From the NCBI RefSeq assembly GCF_031454155.1, contig NZ_JAVDQG010000003.1:434001-498000 (forward strand): a stretch of 64,000 bases of DNA, given 5' to 3'. The translations under genes were made by a program, and so were the position numbers. Positions 25,821 to 34,682 of the stretch are shown piece after piece (position 1 is the stretch's first letter; each line of letters starts with the position of its first letter). The notes under the pieces are model-generated. The model ran no database searches and was not told the DNA's origin. It saw only the letters and a list, made by a program, of their open reading frames with translations. This DNA is from Desmospora profundinema (GTDB taxonomy: Bacteria > Bacillota > Bacilli > Thermoactinomycetales > DSM-45169).

Positions 25821-27596
25821 ATGGCTGAACAAACGATCACCAAGGGGGGCAGCTACCTGATCGAGGAGCATGCACCCGCAGATGTATTCACTCCGGAAGA
25901 TATGACTGAAGAACACAAGATGATCGGCAAGACGGCGGAAGATTTCGTCCGGGATAAAGTGGTACCGGTGTTGGAGGAGATTGAGGAACACAATTTCGAT
26001 CATACGGTCCGCCTGATGAAGGAAGCCGGCGAGCTGGGCCTGCTGGGGGCGGACGTACCGGAAGCCTACGGGGGGCTGGGGCTGGACAAAATCAGTTCCA
26101 CTCTGCTCTCAGAAAGGGCCTGCCGGGGTCGCTCCTTTGCTCTCAGCATGGGGGCTCATGTGGGGATCGGTACGCTGCCGATCGTGTTCTTCGGTACCGA
26201 AGAGCAGAAAAAGAAGTATCTGCCGTCATTGGCTACCGGTGAGAAAATCGCCGCCTATTGCTTGACGGAGCCGGGTTCCGGATCGGACGCCCTCGGCGCC
26301 AAAACCGTCGCCAAGCTGTCGGAGGATGGGAAACATTATCTCCTGACGGGTGAAAAGCAGTGGATCACCAACTGCGGTTTTGCTGATGTGTTTGTGGTTT
26401 ACGCCAAAATTGACGGCGAGAAGTTTACCGCCTTCATCGTGGAAAAAGAGTTCCCGGGTGTTTCCTCCGGACCTGAAGAGAAAAAGATGGGGATCAAGGG
26501 TTCGTCCACCCGCACCCTGATCCTGGATGAAGCCAAAGTGCCGGTGGAAAATGTCCTCGGCGAAATCGGAAAAGGCCATTTGATCGCGTTTAACATCCTG
26601 AACATCGGCCGCTACAAGCTGGGTGTGGGATGTGTCGGTTCTTCCAAGCGCGCAATCGAAATCTCCGCCAAGTACGCCAATGAGCGGAAGCAGTTTAAGA
26701 CACCGATCGCCAAATTCCCGTTGATTCAGGAAAAGTTGGCTACCATGGCGGCCAAGACATTTGCCTTGGAAAGTGCGATCTACCGCACCGGCGGTCTGTT
26801 CGAGGAAGGCTTGAGCCAAATCGATGGTGCTAAGGGGACGGATACGGCCAAGGCCATCTCCGAGTACGCGCTGGAATGCTCCATCACCAAAGTATTGGGC
26901 TCCGAGGTGCTGGACTATGTGGTGGATGAAGGGGTTCAAATCCATGGCGGATACGGGTTTATGCAAGAGTACGAGATTGAAAACATGTACCGCGATTCCC
27001 GCATCAACCGGATCTTTGAAGGGACCAACGAAATCAACCGCCTCCTGATTCCGGCAACGCTCTTACGCAAGGCGATGAAGGGTGAATTGCCGGTGATGGA
27101 GAAAACTGCCGGTCTGCAGGAAGAATTGATGATGATGATGCCCAGCTTGTCCGAGGAAGCACCGGAGCTTCTGGAGGAAGAAAGCAAGCTGATCGAGCAT
27201 GCCAAGAAGATTTTCTTGATGACGGCCGGTCTCGCAGTCGAAAAGTATCAAATGGAACTGGAAAAAGAACAGGAAATCCTGCGGGATGTGGCGGACATCG
27301 CCATCGAGATTTTTGCGATGGAAAGCGCTCTGCTGCGCGCTAAGAAAACGTTGGATAAAGTGGGCGAAGAAAAAGCGTCGTTGCAGATTGATCTCACCAC
27401 CGCTTATGTCTATGAGGCATTCCCGCGCATTGAGCAAAAAGCCAAGCGGATTTTGGCGGCGATGGAAGAAGGAGATACCCTGCGTACCCAGCTGTCCATC
27501 CTGAAGAAACTGACCCGGTATGAGGCCATCAACGAAGTGGCGCTCAAACGGAAGATTGCCGCCCGCATTTTGGAAGAAGAGCGGTATGTCGTATAA
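25821..27596 (+). CDS. fadE: acyl-CoA dehydrogenase (FadE)
   Basis: 591 residues, ATG at 25821 with AGAGGAGG upstream. Acyl-CoA dehydrogenase fold in residues ~30-420: [49 protein letters not shown], and [20 protein letters not shown] with [11 protein letters not shown]-terminal helical extension (~420-591) is typical of the long Bacillus FadE form. It makes the trans-2-enoyl-CoA in the first oxidation step using FAD; electrons pass to ETF. Last gene of the operon, terminator behind. Confidence 0.95.
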   Translation: MAEQTITKGGSYLIEEHAPADVFTPEDMTEEHKMIGKTAEDFVRDKVVPVLEEIEEHNFDHTVRLMKEAGELGLLGADVPEAYGGLGLDKISSTLLSERACRGRSFALSMGAHVGIGTLPIVFFGTEEQKKKYLPSLATGEKIAAYCLTEPGSGSDALGAKTVAKLSEDGKHYLLTGEKQWITNCGFADVFVVYAKIDGEKFTAFIVEKEFPGVSSGPEEKKMGIKGSSTRTLILDEAKVPVENVLGEIGKGHLIAFNILNIGRYKLGVGCVGSSKRAIEISAKYANERKQFKTPIAKFPLIQEKLATMAAKTFALESAIYRTGGLFEEGLSQIDGAKGTDTAKAISEYALECSITKVLGSEVLDYVVDEGVQIHGGYGFMQEYEIENMYRDSRINRIFEGTNEINRLLIPATLLRKAMKGELPVMEKTAGLQEELMMMMPSLSEEAPELLEEESKLIEHAKKIFLMTAGLAVEKYQMELEKEQEILRDVADIAIEIFAMESALLRAKKTLDKVGEEKASLQIDLTTAYVYEAFPRIEQKAKRILAAMEEGDTLRTQLSILKKLTRYEAINEVALKRKIAARILEEERYVV

Positions 27597-27618
27597 CGGG
27601 ATATAGTGGTCTTCATGA

Positions 27619-27649
27619 ACGGGCCGGGTTTTCCCGGTCCGTTTTTATT
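27619..27649 (+). terminator. terminator of fadNAE
   Basis: Ten-pair stem ACGGGCCGGG / CCCGGTCCGT (one wobble), T-rich tail. Confidence 0.9.
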
Positions 27650-27762
27650 TAGTTGAAATGGGTGGATCGCAAGAAAAATAGCACAATAGGGATTGTTCGC
27701 ACGCAAAGATCAAGTTATACTATTTTGGTACTTATTTATTGATGATTGAAAGGAGATTGACT

Positions 27763-28128
27763 GTGTCCGATAATGTCGATCTAAAAAGTCAGCTGGATTC
27801 CAAGAGTTTATCCATCGCTCAAACAGAACTGGAGAACCAGAAAAAAACGAACCTGGTCGCTTATCTGCTGTGGTTTTTCGTAGGATACTTCGGGGCCCAT
27901 CGTTTTTATGTCGGGCGCACGGGATCAGGAATCACCATGCTGTTGCTGTTCTTATTTGGTGCCATCCTTTCGGTTTTTCTGATCGGGATCCCCATGATGA
28001 TCGCGGTTGGGATTTGGGTCATCGTGGACGCTTTTTTGCTCTACCGTTATGTACAGGAAGAAAACATCAAAAAAGAACGGGAAATCCTTACCGCCCTGGC
28101 GGCTCGTCAACAACAGACGGCTCAGTAA
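27763..28128 (+). CDS. TM2-domain membrane protein, copy A
   Basis: 121 residues from GTG at 27763, with AAAGGAGAT well placed; longer upstream frames have no site. A hydrophilic N-terminal part (to ~30), then the TM2 signature: VAYLLWFFVGYFGAHRFYVGR, a turn, and a second hydrophobic stretch ending VDAFLLYRYV, then a charged tail. TM2 proteins are short two-helix membrane proteins of unknown role. A second TM2 gene follows ~180 bases downstream, so this is a small paralogous pair. Confidence 0.87.
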   Translation: MSDNVDLKSQLDSKSLSIAQTELENQKKTNLVAYLLWFFVGYFGAHRFYVGRTGSGITMLLLFLFGAILSVFLIGIPMMIAVGIWVIVDAFLLYRYVQEENIKKEREILTALAARQQQTAQ

Positions 28129-28134
28129 TCGGAC

Positions 28135-28174
28135 AAATAAAAAAACCGGGACACCCGTTTCGGTTTTTTTATTT
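28135..28174. terminator. bidirectional-looking terminator of TM2 copy A
   Basis: AAATAAAAAAACCG and its perfect complement CGGTTTTTTTATTT with a 12-base loop; A-run before, T-run after. Confidence 0.85.
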
Positions 28175-28304
28175 GTCTTTTCTTCATGGTAAAATATTGG
28201 CGTCTGGCGGATGGAAGATGGGGATTTTTATTCGGAATCCATTCGCTTGAAGGGCCGGCCGCATAACGGAGGTCCCGTGATGTCAGTGTGATGGAGGGAC
28301 AGTC

Positions 28305-28628
28305 GTGACTGATCACTACTCAAATCAACCGCCCGCCAGTGGCCGCGAACCTGCTACAGCTGAAGAGAGCCGCAGGGAACGGACCATGGTGGCTTACGTG
28401 CTATGGCTATTCTTGGGGGTGTTTGGCGCCCATCGCTTTTATCTGGGCCGTTGGGTGACCGGGTTGGTTATGGCTGCTGCGGGCATGATTACCTTGACGG
28501 TGGGGATTCTCACCTACCTGGTGACGGGTTCCCCTTTATCGGCGTTGCTTCCGCTGTTTCTATGGTGGTTGTTGGACGCTTTCCTCATGCCCCGTTGGAT
28601 CGCAGAATTATTTTTGAGCGACGACTAG
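28305..28628 (+). CDS. TM2-domain membrane protein, copy B
   Basis: 107 residues from GTG at 28305 (GGAGGGACA upstream). Charged N-terminal segment REPATAEESRRERT, then MVAYVLWLFLGVFGAHRFYLG and a second and third hydrophobic stretch ending LLDAFLMPRWI. More hydrophobic than copy A. The final TAG stop codon falls inside the left arm of a 13-bp inverted repeat (28625-28637), so the gene end may have been altered by insertion of that element. Confidence 0.85.
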   Translation: MTDHYSNQPPASGREPATAEESRRERTMVAYVLWLFLGVFGAHRFYLGRWVTGLVMAAAGMITLTVGILTYLVTGSPLSALLPLFLWWLLDAFLMPRWIAELFLSDD

Positions 28629-28789
28629 TACTACAGTTGCATTTGTACGAAGAGTGTATATGAACGTGGGTTGGTCGGGCTGGTGGGCTGTCTTCGATCT
28701 CTTGCAAAAAGCGCATAGGATCGCAGCCATCCCACCACCCTCCCTTCTCACATCTGCACCTGCTCTTATAAGTACTACTGTAGTACTAG
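28625..28789. repeat. inverted-repeat element 1 (13-bp perfect ends)
   Basis: CTAGTACTACAGT at 28625-28637 and its exact complement ACTGTAGTACTAG at 28777-28789 enclose ~140 non-coding bases. An inner block, 28687-28720 (GCTGTCTTCG.., TTGCAAAAAG.., GCATAG), recurs inverted in the neighbouring element at 28903-28937. Looks like a small non-autonomous mobile or palindromic repeat. Confidence 0.55.
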
Positions 28790-28982
28790 GGCTTGTCTGG
28801 TCATTCAATTTTCCGTGAGAAAAAGGGAGGGTTGGTATGGCTTTTGGTTCGCTTTTGCACTCATAGAGCACAAGTCTCGCCAGGGTCCCTTCGCTCCCGG
28901 TCTCGCTATGCTCTTTTTGCAACGAAACGAAGACAGCGATACCAACCCGGGATTTCGCCCTACGGATTGTTCAGACACGCCC
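28789..28982. mobile_element. MITE-like inverted-repeat element 2 with TA flanks
   Basis: About 194 bases without a gene. Left end GGGCTTGTCTGGTCA and right end (complement) GGGCGTGTCTGAACA, with further matching arms containing GGGTTGGTAT at both sides. Each end is flanked by TA (28787-28788 and 28983-28984), as in TA-targeting IS630/mariner-type elements. No transposase inside. Confidence 0.55.
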
Positions 28983-29167
28983 TAAAAGATGGAACCCGTT
29001 TCCGGACATAGGAGGCGGGTTTCGTCGTGTGAAGCGAATGAAGAAAAAACGGGAAATGCGTAGGATAGTATCAAAAGCTGGCAAGTTTGGCAGAAATCAT
29101 TGAAATAATTTTTGTATTTTTATAAAATTGGATAGAAAATTTGAAATCGGACAAGAAGGGAGCGATC

Positions 29168-30322
29168 ATGATGGGAATCATACCGGGGCCTCAACGGTGG
29201 TTGGGAATATGGTTGTCGGTCTTCCTCGGCATGCCGATCATCATGGCTTCCGTCTATATATATGCGTTCCAGAAGCTGATCGATTCTGCCCGCTATTATC
29301 CGTTTTGGTTGGGGGAGACGTTTTTTTACCTGGCACTGCCAGCGGCGGCACTGATTGCATGGAAAGTTCATTGGGGAAAGAAAAACCCGTTTCAGTATGG
29401 AATCGTCACGGTGGCTCTGTTGGTGGGGGTTACCTATCTGTCCGTTCATCAAGTGGTGGATCAACATGGAAAAGTGGATCAAAGCGTTCTTCAGCCGATA
29501 GGATTTGTGGACGATCAACTGATCACATCGGAAGGAGATTACCGTATCGCCTATTATCCCTTTGATAGAGACCGATTGACAGAAGCGGTCCGGTCTAGTG
29601 AATCGGTCGAAGTTACATTGGTGAAACGGACCCATACGATTTTGGCTTTTCAGGATGATGACTTTCGATCTTACACCCTATGGAATCGTCTGCTGGATCT
29701 CGTATTGGGTTTGCTGGCCACAGCGGTTTTTGCGGTGTTGTTCTGGGTGGTGATGCTTGTCTGGTGGCGCGGGTTCACCGTGGCTGACAATGCTTTTATC
29801 ATTCAGCGCTGGGGAAGCAAACAACGGGTTCCTCTGCGGGAAGTGATCCATATCCGTGTGGATAGCTTGTTGGAGGAAGTGGAGATCGATACGGAAGAGG
29901 TGGTTTATCGTTTCCCCCTGGATGGGAAAACAACACGGTCGGTCGCCCACGCGGCCCAGGTTGCCGGACTGGTTCCCATCAACCAGGGTCGTCGTTGGGT
30001 ACGAAGGCAGCAGTATGAGGAAATCACTCTGACTGATGACGCGCTGTTGTTACGGAGGGATGGGGAGGAAGGGATTCCTTTTGACACGATTCAATCGATC
30101 CGGTGGGATCCGGTGATCCAGATTCAGTTGGAAGACGGTTCTCAGTTTACCATTACGGATGAACGTTATATGGATCGGGCTTGGGTGGAAGAGATGTTTC
30201 GACAGGTTCGAGCCTGCTGGGAGCGGGAAGGGCGCAGCTTTCGCTGGGAATTGGACCAGGAGGAAGAAAGTCTGGGCCTGTCTCTGCTGGAGGAAAGAGA
30301 GGGGCTGGAGCAGCCCGCGTGA
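29168..30322 (+). CDS. membrane protein with three N-terminal helices, a fourth helix and a PH-like tail, unknown
   Basis: 384 residues from ATG at 29168 (AGAAGGGAG upstream; an ATG follows directly). Hydrophobic helices at roughly residues 10-35, 50-65, 78-92 and 178-205. Between the third and fourth lies an outside or inside loop with mixed charge (~95-170). After ~205 come two beta-rich stretches in tandem: VADNAFIIQRWGSKQRVPLREVI and LTDDALLLRRDGEEGIPFDTI, each reminding of a PH-like (bPH) repeat. The C-terminus is strongly acidic. I do not recognise a named family. The genes around it give no functional hint. Confidence 0.65.
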   Translation: MMGIIPGPQRWLGIWLSVFLGMPIIMASVYIYAFQKLIDSARYYPFWLGETFFYLALPAAALIAWKVHWGKKNPFQYGIVTVALLVGVTYLSVHQVVDQHGKVDQSVLQPIGFVDDQLITSEGDYRIAYYPFDRDRLTEAVRSSESVEVTLVKRTHTILAFQDDDFRSYTLWNRLLDLVLGLLATAVFAVLFWVVMLVWWRGFTVADNAFIIQRWGSKQRVPLREVIHIRVDSLLEEVEIDTEEVVYRFPLDGKTTRSVAHAAQVAGLVPINQGRRWVRRQQYEEITLTDDALLLRRDGEEGIPFDTIQSIRWDPVIQIQLEDGSQFTITDERYMDRAWVEEMFRQVRACWEREGRSFRWELDQEEESLGLSLLEEREGLEQPA

Positions 30323-30358
30323 CAAAAGGGGGCCACTGCTTGGCCCGCACCTTTTTCG

Positions 30359-31111
30359 TTATGTGCGATCACGGAAGAGACGTGCCACCAGTGCCCCCAT
30401 CCAAGTGCGCGGCAGGAAACGGGGCAATCGTGTTAAAAACCAGTTTCCCACCCCTGTCACCAGGGTGATTCTTTTTTGTTGGAAGGCCAGGAGCGCTTGT
30501 CTGGCAACCTCCTCGGATGCCATGAGCCTCGTTTGACGAAATCCGGCCAGGCCGGCAAACTCGCTTTGTGTACTGCCCGGGCAGACTGTTGTGATTGTGA
30601 CTCCTGTTCCTTTCAGTTCTGCTGCCAATCCTTCGCTGTAATGGAGAACAAATGCCTTCGTGGCACCATACGCGGTCATATAGGGAGTGGGCAGGAAAGA
30701 GGAGGTGGAGGCGATTTGAATGATCCCGCCGCTTCCTCGATCCACCATTTGGGGTAACACTGCCCGCGTAAGGGAGACCAGGCTGGATACATTCAGTTGG
30801 ATCATCGACTGTTCCCGGTCGGGGTCCGTCTCCGTTACCGGTCCGTACAGGCCGAAACCGGCATTGTTCACTAATAGATCCACTTCCTCCTGACGTAAAC
30901 GGTCGCAGATCGCTTCCAGGTCTCTGTTTTGGGTTAGGTCTGCTTGCCAGACATCGGCTTGTCCGCCTCCGGACAGAATGGCTTCTTTTAACGCTTCCAA
31001 GCGTTCTCGTCTGCGGGCGATCAGGATCACCCGTGTTCCCTTATGAGCCAACATTTTGGCGAATGCTTCTCCGATTCCAGAAGACGCCCCTGTCACCACC
31101 GCTGTTTTCAA
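30359..31111 (-). CDS. short-chain dehydrogenase/reductase
   Basis: 250 residues if started at the TTG at 31111, which has AGAGGAGG six bases upstream and gives the usual SDR beginning LKTAVVTGASSGIGEAFAKM. Longer frames cover that site. NAD(P) motif TGASSGIG, NNAGFGLYGPV, and catalytic YGATK (Tyr-X3-Lys). The C-terminal LTRLPRFLPRTW resembles the DltE/YqjQ class of classical SDRs. Substrate unknown. It is last in the minus-strand group putB-TPR-SDR. Confidence 0.88.
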   Translation of the reverse strand: MKTAVVTGASSGIGEAFAKMLAHKGTRVILIARRRERLEALKEAILSGGGQADVWQADLTQNRDLEAICDRLRQEEVDLLVNNAGFGLYGPVTETDPDREQSMIQLNVSSLVSLTRAVLPQMVDRGSGGIIQIASTSSFLPTPYMTAYGATKAFVLHYSEGLAAELKGTGVTITTVCPGSTQSEFAGLAGFRQTRLMASEEVARQALLAFQQKRITLVTGVGNWFLTRLPRFLPRTWMGALVARLFRDRT

Positions 31112-31152
31112 GTTGGACCTCCTCTGTTGTGTTTTTTCGCGATCGGATTGTT

Positions 31153-31641
31153 TCATTCCCACGTTTCGTCCAATCGTTCCGCATAAAAAGAGAGTGCTTT
31201 TCGGTATGTATTAATGGTGGGATCCTCCGTCGTTTCCAGAAGCTGCGTCAACAACAGCTCCATCGCCTCCCGATGTTGTCCTAAGTTGTATAGGGCCATC
31301 GCCAAGAAGACTTTCATGCCTCGGTGATCGGGAAACTGTTCCACACCCGTTTGCAATATCTGTACCGCTTGATTGTACTCTCCCAGACAGCGGTATGTAC
31401 TTCCCAGGCCCAGGAGGGCATCCCGGAGGTCGTTACCGGTCAATCCGTATGTTAGGGCTTTCTCATAATAAGGGACTGCTTCCCGTTCCAACCCCAATGA
31501 GTCGTGCACCCAAGCAGTATGGACCCATACTTCTGGATCATCGGGCCGCTCCTCTGTCAGCTGTAACAACCGTTCTTTCGCTTCCTGCAACCGCTGCTCC
31601 CTCATCAATCCTTCCACTTGGTTCCGCCAAGGTTTCGTCAT
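31153..31641 (-). CDS. tetratricopeptide-repeat protein
   Basis: 162 residues from ATG at 31641 (AAAGGGATG upstream). Helical, with about three TPR units: EVWVHTAWVHDSLGLEREAV, LLGLGSTYRCLGEYNQAV and FLAMALYNLGQHREAM. TPRs mediate protein contacts; no partner can be named. It lies between putB and the SDR gene on the same strand. A longer frame reaches into the putB stop but has no start signal. Confidence 0.83.
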   Translation of the reverse strand: MTKPWRNQVEGLMREQRLQEAKERLLQLTEERPDDPEVWVHTAWVHDSLGLEREAVPYYEKALTYGLTGNDLRDALLGLGSTYRCLGEYNQAVQILQTGVEQFPDHRGMKVFLAMALYNLGQHREAMELLLTQLLETTEDPTINTYRKALSFYAERLDETWE

Positions 31642-31733
31642 AGGGTCATCCCTTTCCATTGTACAAAAGTGAAACCCAAAATGCCCACGGAAAAACAAAC
31701 AAACTGCCCCTGATGTAGCGGCGGTTTGTTCGA

Positions 31734-32654
31734 TCACTTCCGGAAAAAACTTTTCAACACAAACAAGGCATTGGCCGGGCGTTCGGCGATCCGCCGGCTG
31801 AAGTAAGGATACCAGTCCTTGCCGTAAGGGGTGTACACGCGAACCTTATACCCTTCCCGCACTAACTGCAGTTGCAAGCTTTCCGCGATTCCGTACAGCA
31901 TCTGAAACTCAAATTGGCTGCGAGGGATATCGTGGTCGGCGACAAACTGCTTGGTCCAGTTGATGATCGCGTCGTCGTGAGTGGCGACAGCGGTATAGCA
32001 CCCGTTTTTCAAATGTTGTTCCACCAACTCCAGATAAGCGCGGTCCACGTCTTTTTTGTCCGGATAAGCCACTTCCTTCGGTTCTTTGTAAGCTCCTTTG
32101 ACAATGCGCAAGTTGGCTTTCTTTTTCCCCAGCTTCCGGACATCTTCTTGGGACCGGTACAGGTACGATTGAATCACGAGGCCGACATGTTGTTTTCCAA
32201 CCCGTTCAAACAAGGCGTCAAAAATTCGGATGGTGGCGTCCACCCGTGGAGAATCTTCCATGTCGATTCGGACGAAATTGTCTGTTTCTCTCGCTTTGGC
32301 TACAATGCGATCCATCTGATCCAGGCAGAAGGATTCGTCGATGTCCAGGCCCAGTTGAGTCAGCTTGACGGAGACATTGGAATCCAGATTTTCTTTGCGA
32401 ATCACTTCAAAGGAGTCGATGGCTGCTTGAGTGGCGGCTTCCGCTTCTTTTCTGGTGGTGACACTTTCACCCAACAGATCGAGAGTGACGACTAAGCCTT
32501 TCGCGTTCAATTCCTTTACCTTTGTTACGGTTTCATCCATGGTTTCACCGGCTACGAAGCGGGCCGCTCCCCACTTCATGCCGTATTTGGAAACGAAACG
32601 GGTTACGAAGGGGTTGGTGGAAAGAGTAAGGATTACTTTTCGGGTAAATGACAT
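31734..32654 (-). CDS. putB: proline dehydrogenase
   Basis: 306 residues, the Bacillus PutB/FadM length. Flavin enzyme that oxidises proline to pyrroline-5-carboxylate. TIM-barrel landmarks: LDLLGESVTTRKEAEAA, VSVKLTQLGLDID, FVRIDMEDSPRVDATI, LRIVKGAYKEP, YTAVATHDDAII, FEFQMLYGI and VYTPYGKDWYPYFSRR. Divergent from the P5C dehydrogenase gene, with which it forms the full proline-to-glutamate route. A cre-like site and a sigma-A promoter (for rocA) lie in the 340-base gap between them. Confidence 0.95.
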   Translation of the reverse strand: MSFTRKVILTLSTNPFVTRFVSKYGMKWGAARFVAGETMDETVTKVKELNAKGLVVTLDLLGESVTTRKEAEAATQAAIDSFEVIRKENLDSNVSVKLTQLGLDIDESFCLDQMDRIVAKARETDNFVRIDMEDSPRVDATIRIFDALFERVGKQHVGLVIQSYLYRSQEDVRKLGKKKANLRIVKGAYKEPKEVAYPDKKDVDRAYLELVEQHLKNGCYTAVATHDDAIINWTKQFVADHDIPRSQFEFQMLYGIAESLQLQLVREGYKVRVYTPYGKDWYPYFSRRIAERPANALFVLKSFFRK

Positions 32655-32799
32655 GATCTTCCCTCACAATCACACGGTTTGGCGGGAAAGCGAAATCGCT
32701 TGTTAACAAGTAGGTTGTTCAAGGGTTTCGTGTTTGTCTTATTTTTCATTGAATAACGGCTGCAATAAATCTGTGGCTCCGTTAGGGGATGCCTGCTTG

Positions 32800-32813
32800 C
32801 TAAACCGTTTACA
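32800..32813. promoter_or_regulatory. cre-like (CcpA) site
   Basis: CTAAACCGTTTACA matches all but the first two positions of the Bacillus cre consensus TGWAANCGNTNWCA. Would place proline breakdown under carbon catabolite control; a single partial match, so tentative. Confidence 0.35.
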
Positions 32814-32933
32814 TTATATACTAGATGCAAAAGGTCAAATCATCCCCTCAAGCGAAATTTTCTTTAGGATTCCTGTCCGTCAGAATCCTGTCAGAGACAC
32901 GGATGGTTCGGGTTTCGTTCCCCATGGAGTGGT

Positions 32934-32962
32934 TTGATGAAACACGACCCCTGCGCTACAAT
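32934..32962 (+). promoter_or_regulatory. sigma-A promoter of rocA
   Basis: -35 TTGATG, exactly 17 bases, -10 TACAAT; start near 32969, 28 bases before the ATG. Confidence 0.75.
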
Positions 32963-32996
32963 GGTGGAGGGTAACTGAACAAAGGAGGCGTTACAT

Positions 32997-34547
32997 ATGG
33001 GTGTCATCCCTTTTAGAAACGAGCCTTTCACAGATTTTTCCCAAGAAGGTAACCGTACCGCTTTTGAGAAAGCCTTAAAAAAGGTGGAGTCCCAACTGGG
33101 ACAGGAATATCCGTTGATTATCGGCGGGGAAGAGGTACGTACCGACAAGAAAATCACTTCCATCAACCCTTCCAACATGGACCAAGTAATTGGAACGGTA
33201 TCCAAGGCCGATCAAGATCTGGCGGAACGAGCCATTCAATCCGCCGCCGAGACGTTTGAAACATGGAAGAGGGTCTCTCCTCATGCCCGTGCGCGCATCC
33301 TGTACAAAGCGGCTGCCATCCTGCGCCGCAAAAAACACGAGTTTTCCGCCTGGCTCGTCTATGAAGCCGGAAAAAGCTGGCCGGAAGCTGATGCCGACAC
33401 TGCAGAGGCCATCGATTTCATGGAATACTACGGACGGGAAATGGTCCGTCTGGCAGAAGCGACAGAATTGACCCGCCTTCCGGGTGAAGATAATGAACAG
33501 TATTATATTCCGTTGGGTGTGGGGATTGTTATCCCGCCGTGGAACTTTCCACTGGCGATTATGGTGGGAATGACCACTTCTTCCGTGGTGGCCGGCAACA
33601 CCGTTGTCTTGAAACCGGCCAGCAACACCACGGTGATCGCCGCCCAGTTCGTCAAGATCCTGCATGAGGCGGGATTGCCCAAAGGCGTGGTAAACTATCT
33701 GCCGGGTCCCGGCGGAGAAGTGGGCGAATACCTGGTGAAGCACCCGCTGGCCCGTTATATTGCGTTTACCGGTTCCCGGGAAGTGGGACTGCGCATCAAC
33801 GAACTGGCCGCCAAACCCGCTCCAGGCCAGAAGTGGATCAAACGGGTGATCGCAGAGATGGGCGGCAAAAACTCCATCATCGTGGACAAGGAAGCGGATC
33901 TGGATGAGGCGGCCGCCAACATCGTCAAATCCGCTTACGGATTCTCCGGTCAGAAATGCTCCGCCTGCTCCCGTGCCATCGTTCATACGGATGTATACGA
34001 TGAGATGTTGGAGAAAGTGACGGAATTGATCAAGCAGATGAAAGTGGGAGAAGCCAAAACCCTCGGGATCGACTTGGGTCCGGTAACCGACGAGTCCTCG
34101 ATGAACAAGATCCTGGACTACATCGAAACCGGTAAAAAGGAAGGGCGTCTGGTTGCCGGCGGCGGCAAAGCGGAAGGCAACGGCTACTTTATCCAGCCTA
34201 CCCTGTTTGCCGATGTGGATCCGAAGGCCCGCATCGCCCAGGAAGAAATCTTCGGACCGGTGCTCGCTTTTATCAAGGCGAGGGATTTTGACCACGCGTT
34301 GGAGATTGCCAACAACACCGAGTACGGTTTGACCGGCGCCGTCTTCAGCCGTAATCGGGCCAACCTGGAGAAAGCTCGTGAGGAGTACCATGTGGGCAAT
34401 CTCTATTTCAACCGCAAAGGAACCGGTGCCTTGGTGGGTGCCCATCCCTTCGGCGGATTTAACATGTCCGGAACCGATACAAAAGCAGGCGGTCCCGAAT
34501 ATCTGCTATTGCTCACTCAGGCCAAATTGGTGTCCGAATCCTTGTAA
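32997..34547 (+). CDS. rocA: L-glutamate gamma-semialdehyde (1-pyrroline-5-carboxylate) dehydrogenase
   Basis: 516 residues, ATG at 32997 with AAAGGAGG upstream. Aldehyde dehydrogenase with [14 protein letters not shown], the catalytic glutamate in [13 protein letters not shown], and the nucleophilic cysteine in [12 protein letters not shown]-terminal [10 protein letters not shown] and the 515-residue length match the Bacillus RocA/PutC class. It oxidises glutamate semialdehyde to glutamate with NAD. Partner of divergent putB; monocistronic. Confidence 0.95.
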   Translation: MGVIPFRNEPFTDFSQEGNRTAFEKALKKVESQLGQEYPLIIGGEEVRTDKKITSINPSNMDQVIGTVSKADQDLAERAIQSAAETFETWKRVSPHARARILYKAAAILRRKKHEFSAWLVYEAGKSWPEADADTAEAIDFMEYYGREMVRLAEATELTRLPGEDNEQYYIPLGVGIVIPPWNFPLAIMVGMTTSSVVAGNTVVLKPASNTTVIAAQFVKILHEAGLPKGVVNYLPGPGGEVGEYLVKHPLARYIAFTGSREVGLRINELAAKPAPGQKWIKRVIAEMGGKNSIIVDKEADLDEAAANIVKSAYGFSGQKCSACSRAIVHTDVYDEMLEKVTELIKQMKVGEAKTLGIDLGPVTDESSMNKILDYIETGKKEGRLVAGGGKAEGNGYFIQPTLFADVDPKARIAQEEIFGPVLAFIKARDFDHALEIANNTEYGLTGAVFSRNRANLEKAREEYHVGNLYFNRKGTGALVGAHPFGGFNMSGTDTKAGGPEYLLLLTQAKLVSESL

Positions 34548-34566
34548 ATATAGTCGAGCTGGCTGT

Positions 34567-34600
34567 GCGCACCCTGGTTAATCCAGGGTGCGCTATTATT
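34567..34600 (+). terminator. terminator of rocA
   Basis: Eleven-bp stem GCGCACCCTGG / CCAGGGTGCGC, five-base loop, then TATTATTT. Confidence 0.88.
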
Positions 34601-34682
34601 TGGAAAGGGAGAAAGGGAAGGAAACGGGAGCGAAACGGGTATAGAATGAAAAGAGAAGACAGTGGAGAAGGAGTGGCCGCCC

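Larger units (their letters stand above)
32655..32996. other. divergent control region of putB and rocA
   Basis: 340 bases without a gene. Contains a cre-like sequence (32800-32813) and the rocA promoter (32934-32962). No putR/rocR-type regulator binding site was recognised. Confidence 0.5.

Noticed and set aside
24501-26003. 500-codon open frame antisense to fadA
   Set aside because: His-rich and without homologous features; a mirror of a GC-biased gene. fadA on the other strand has all thiolase motifs.
33075-34445. 456-codon antisense frame over rocA
   Set aside because: Same reason: shadow of a strongly coding aldehyde dehydrogenase gene.
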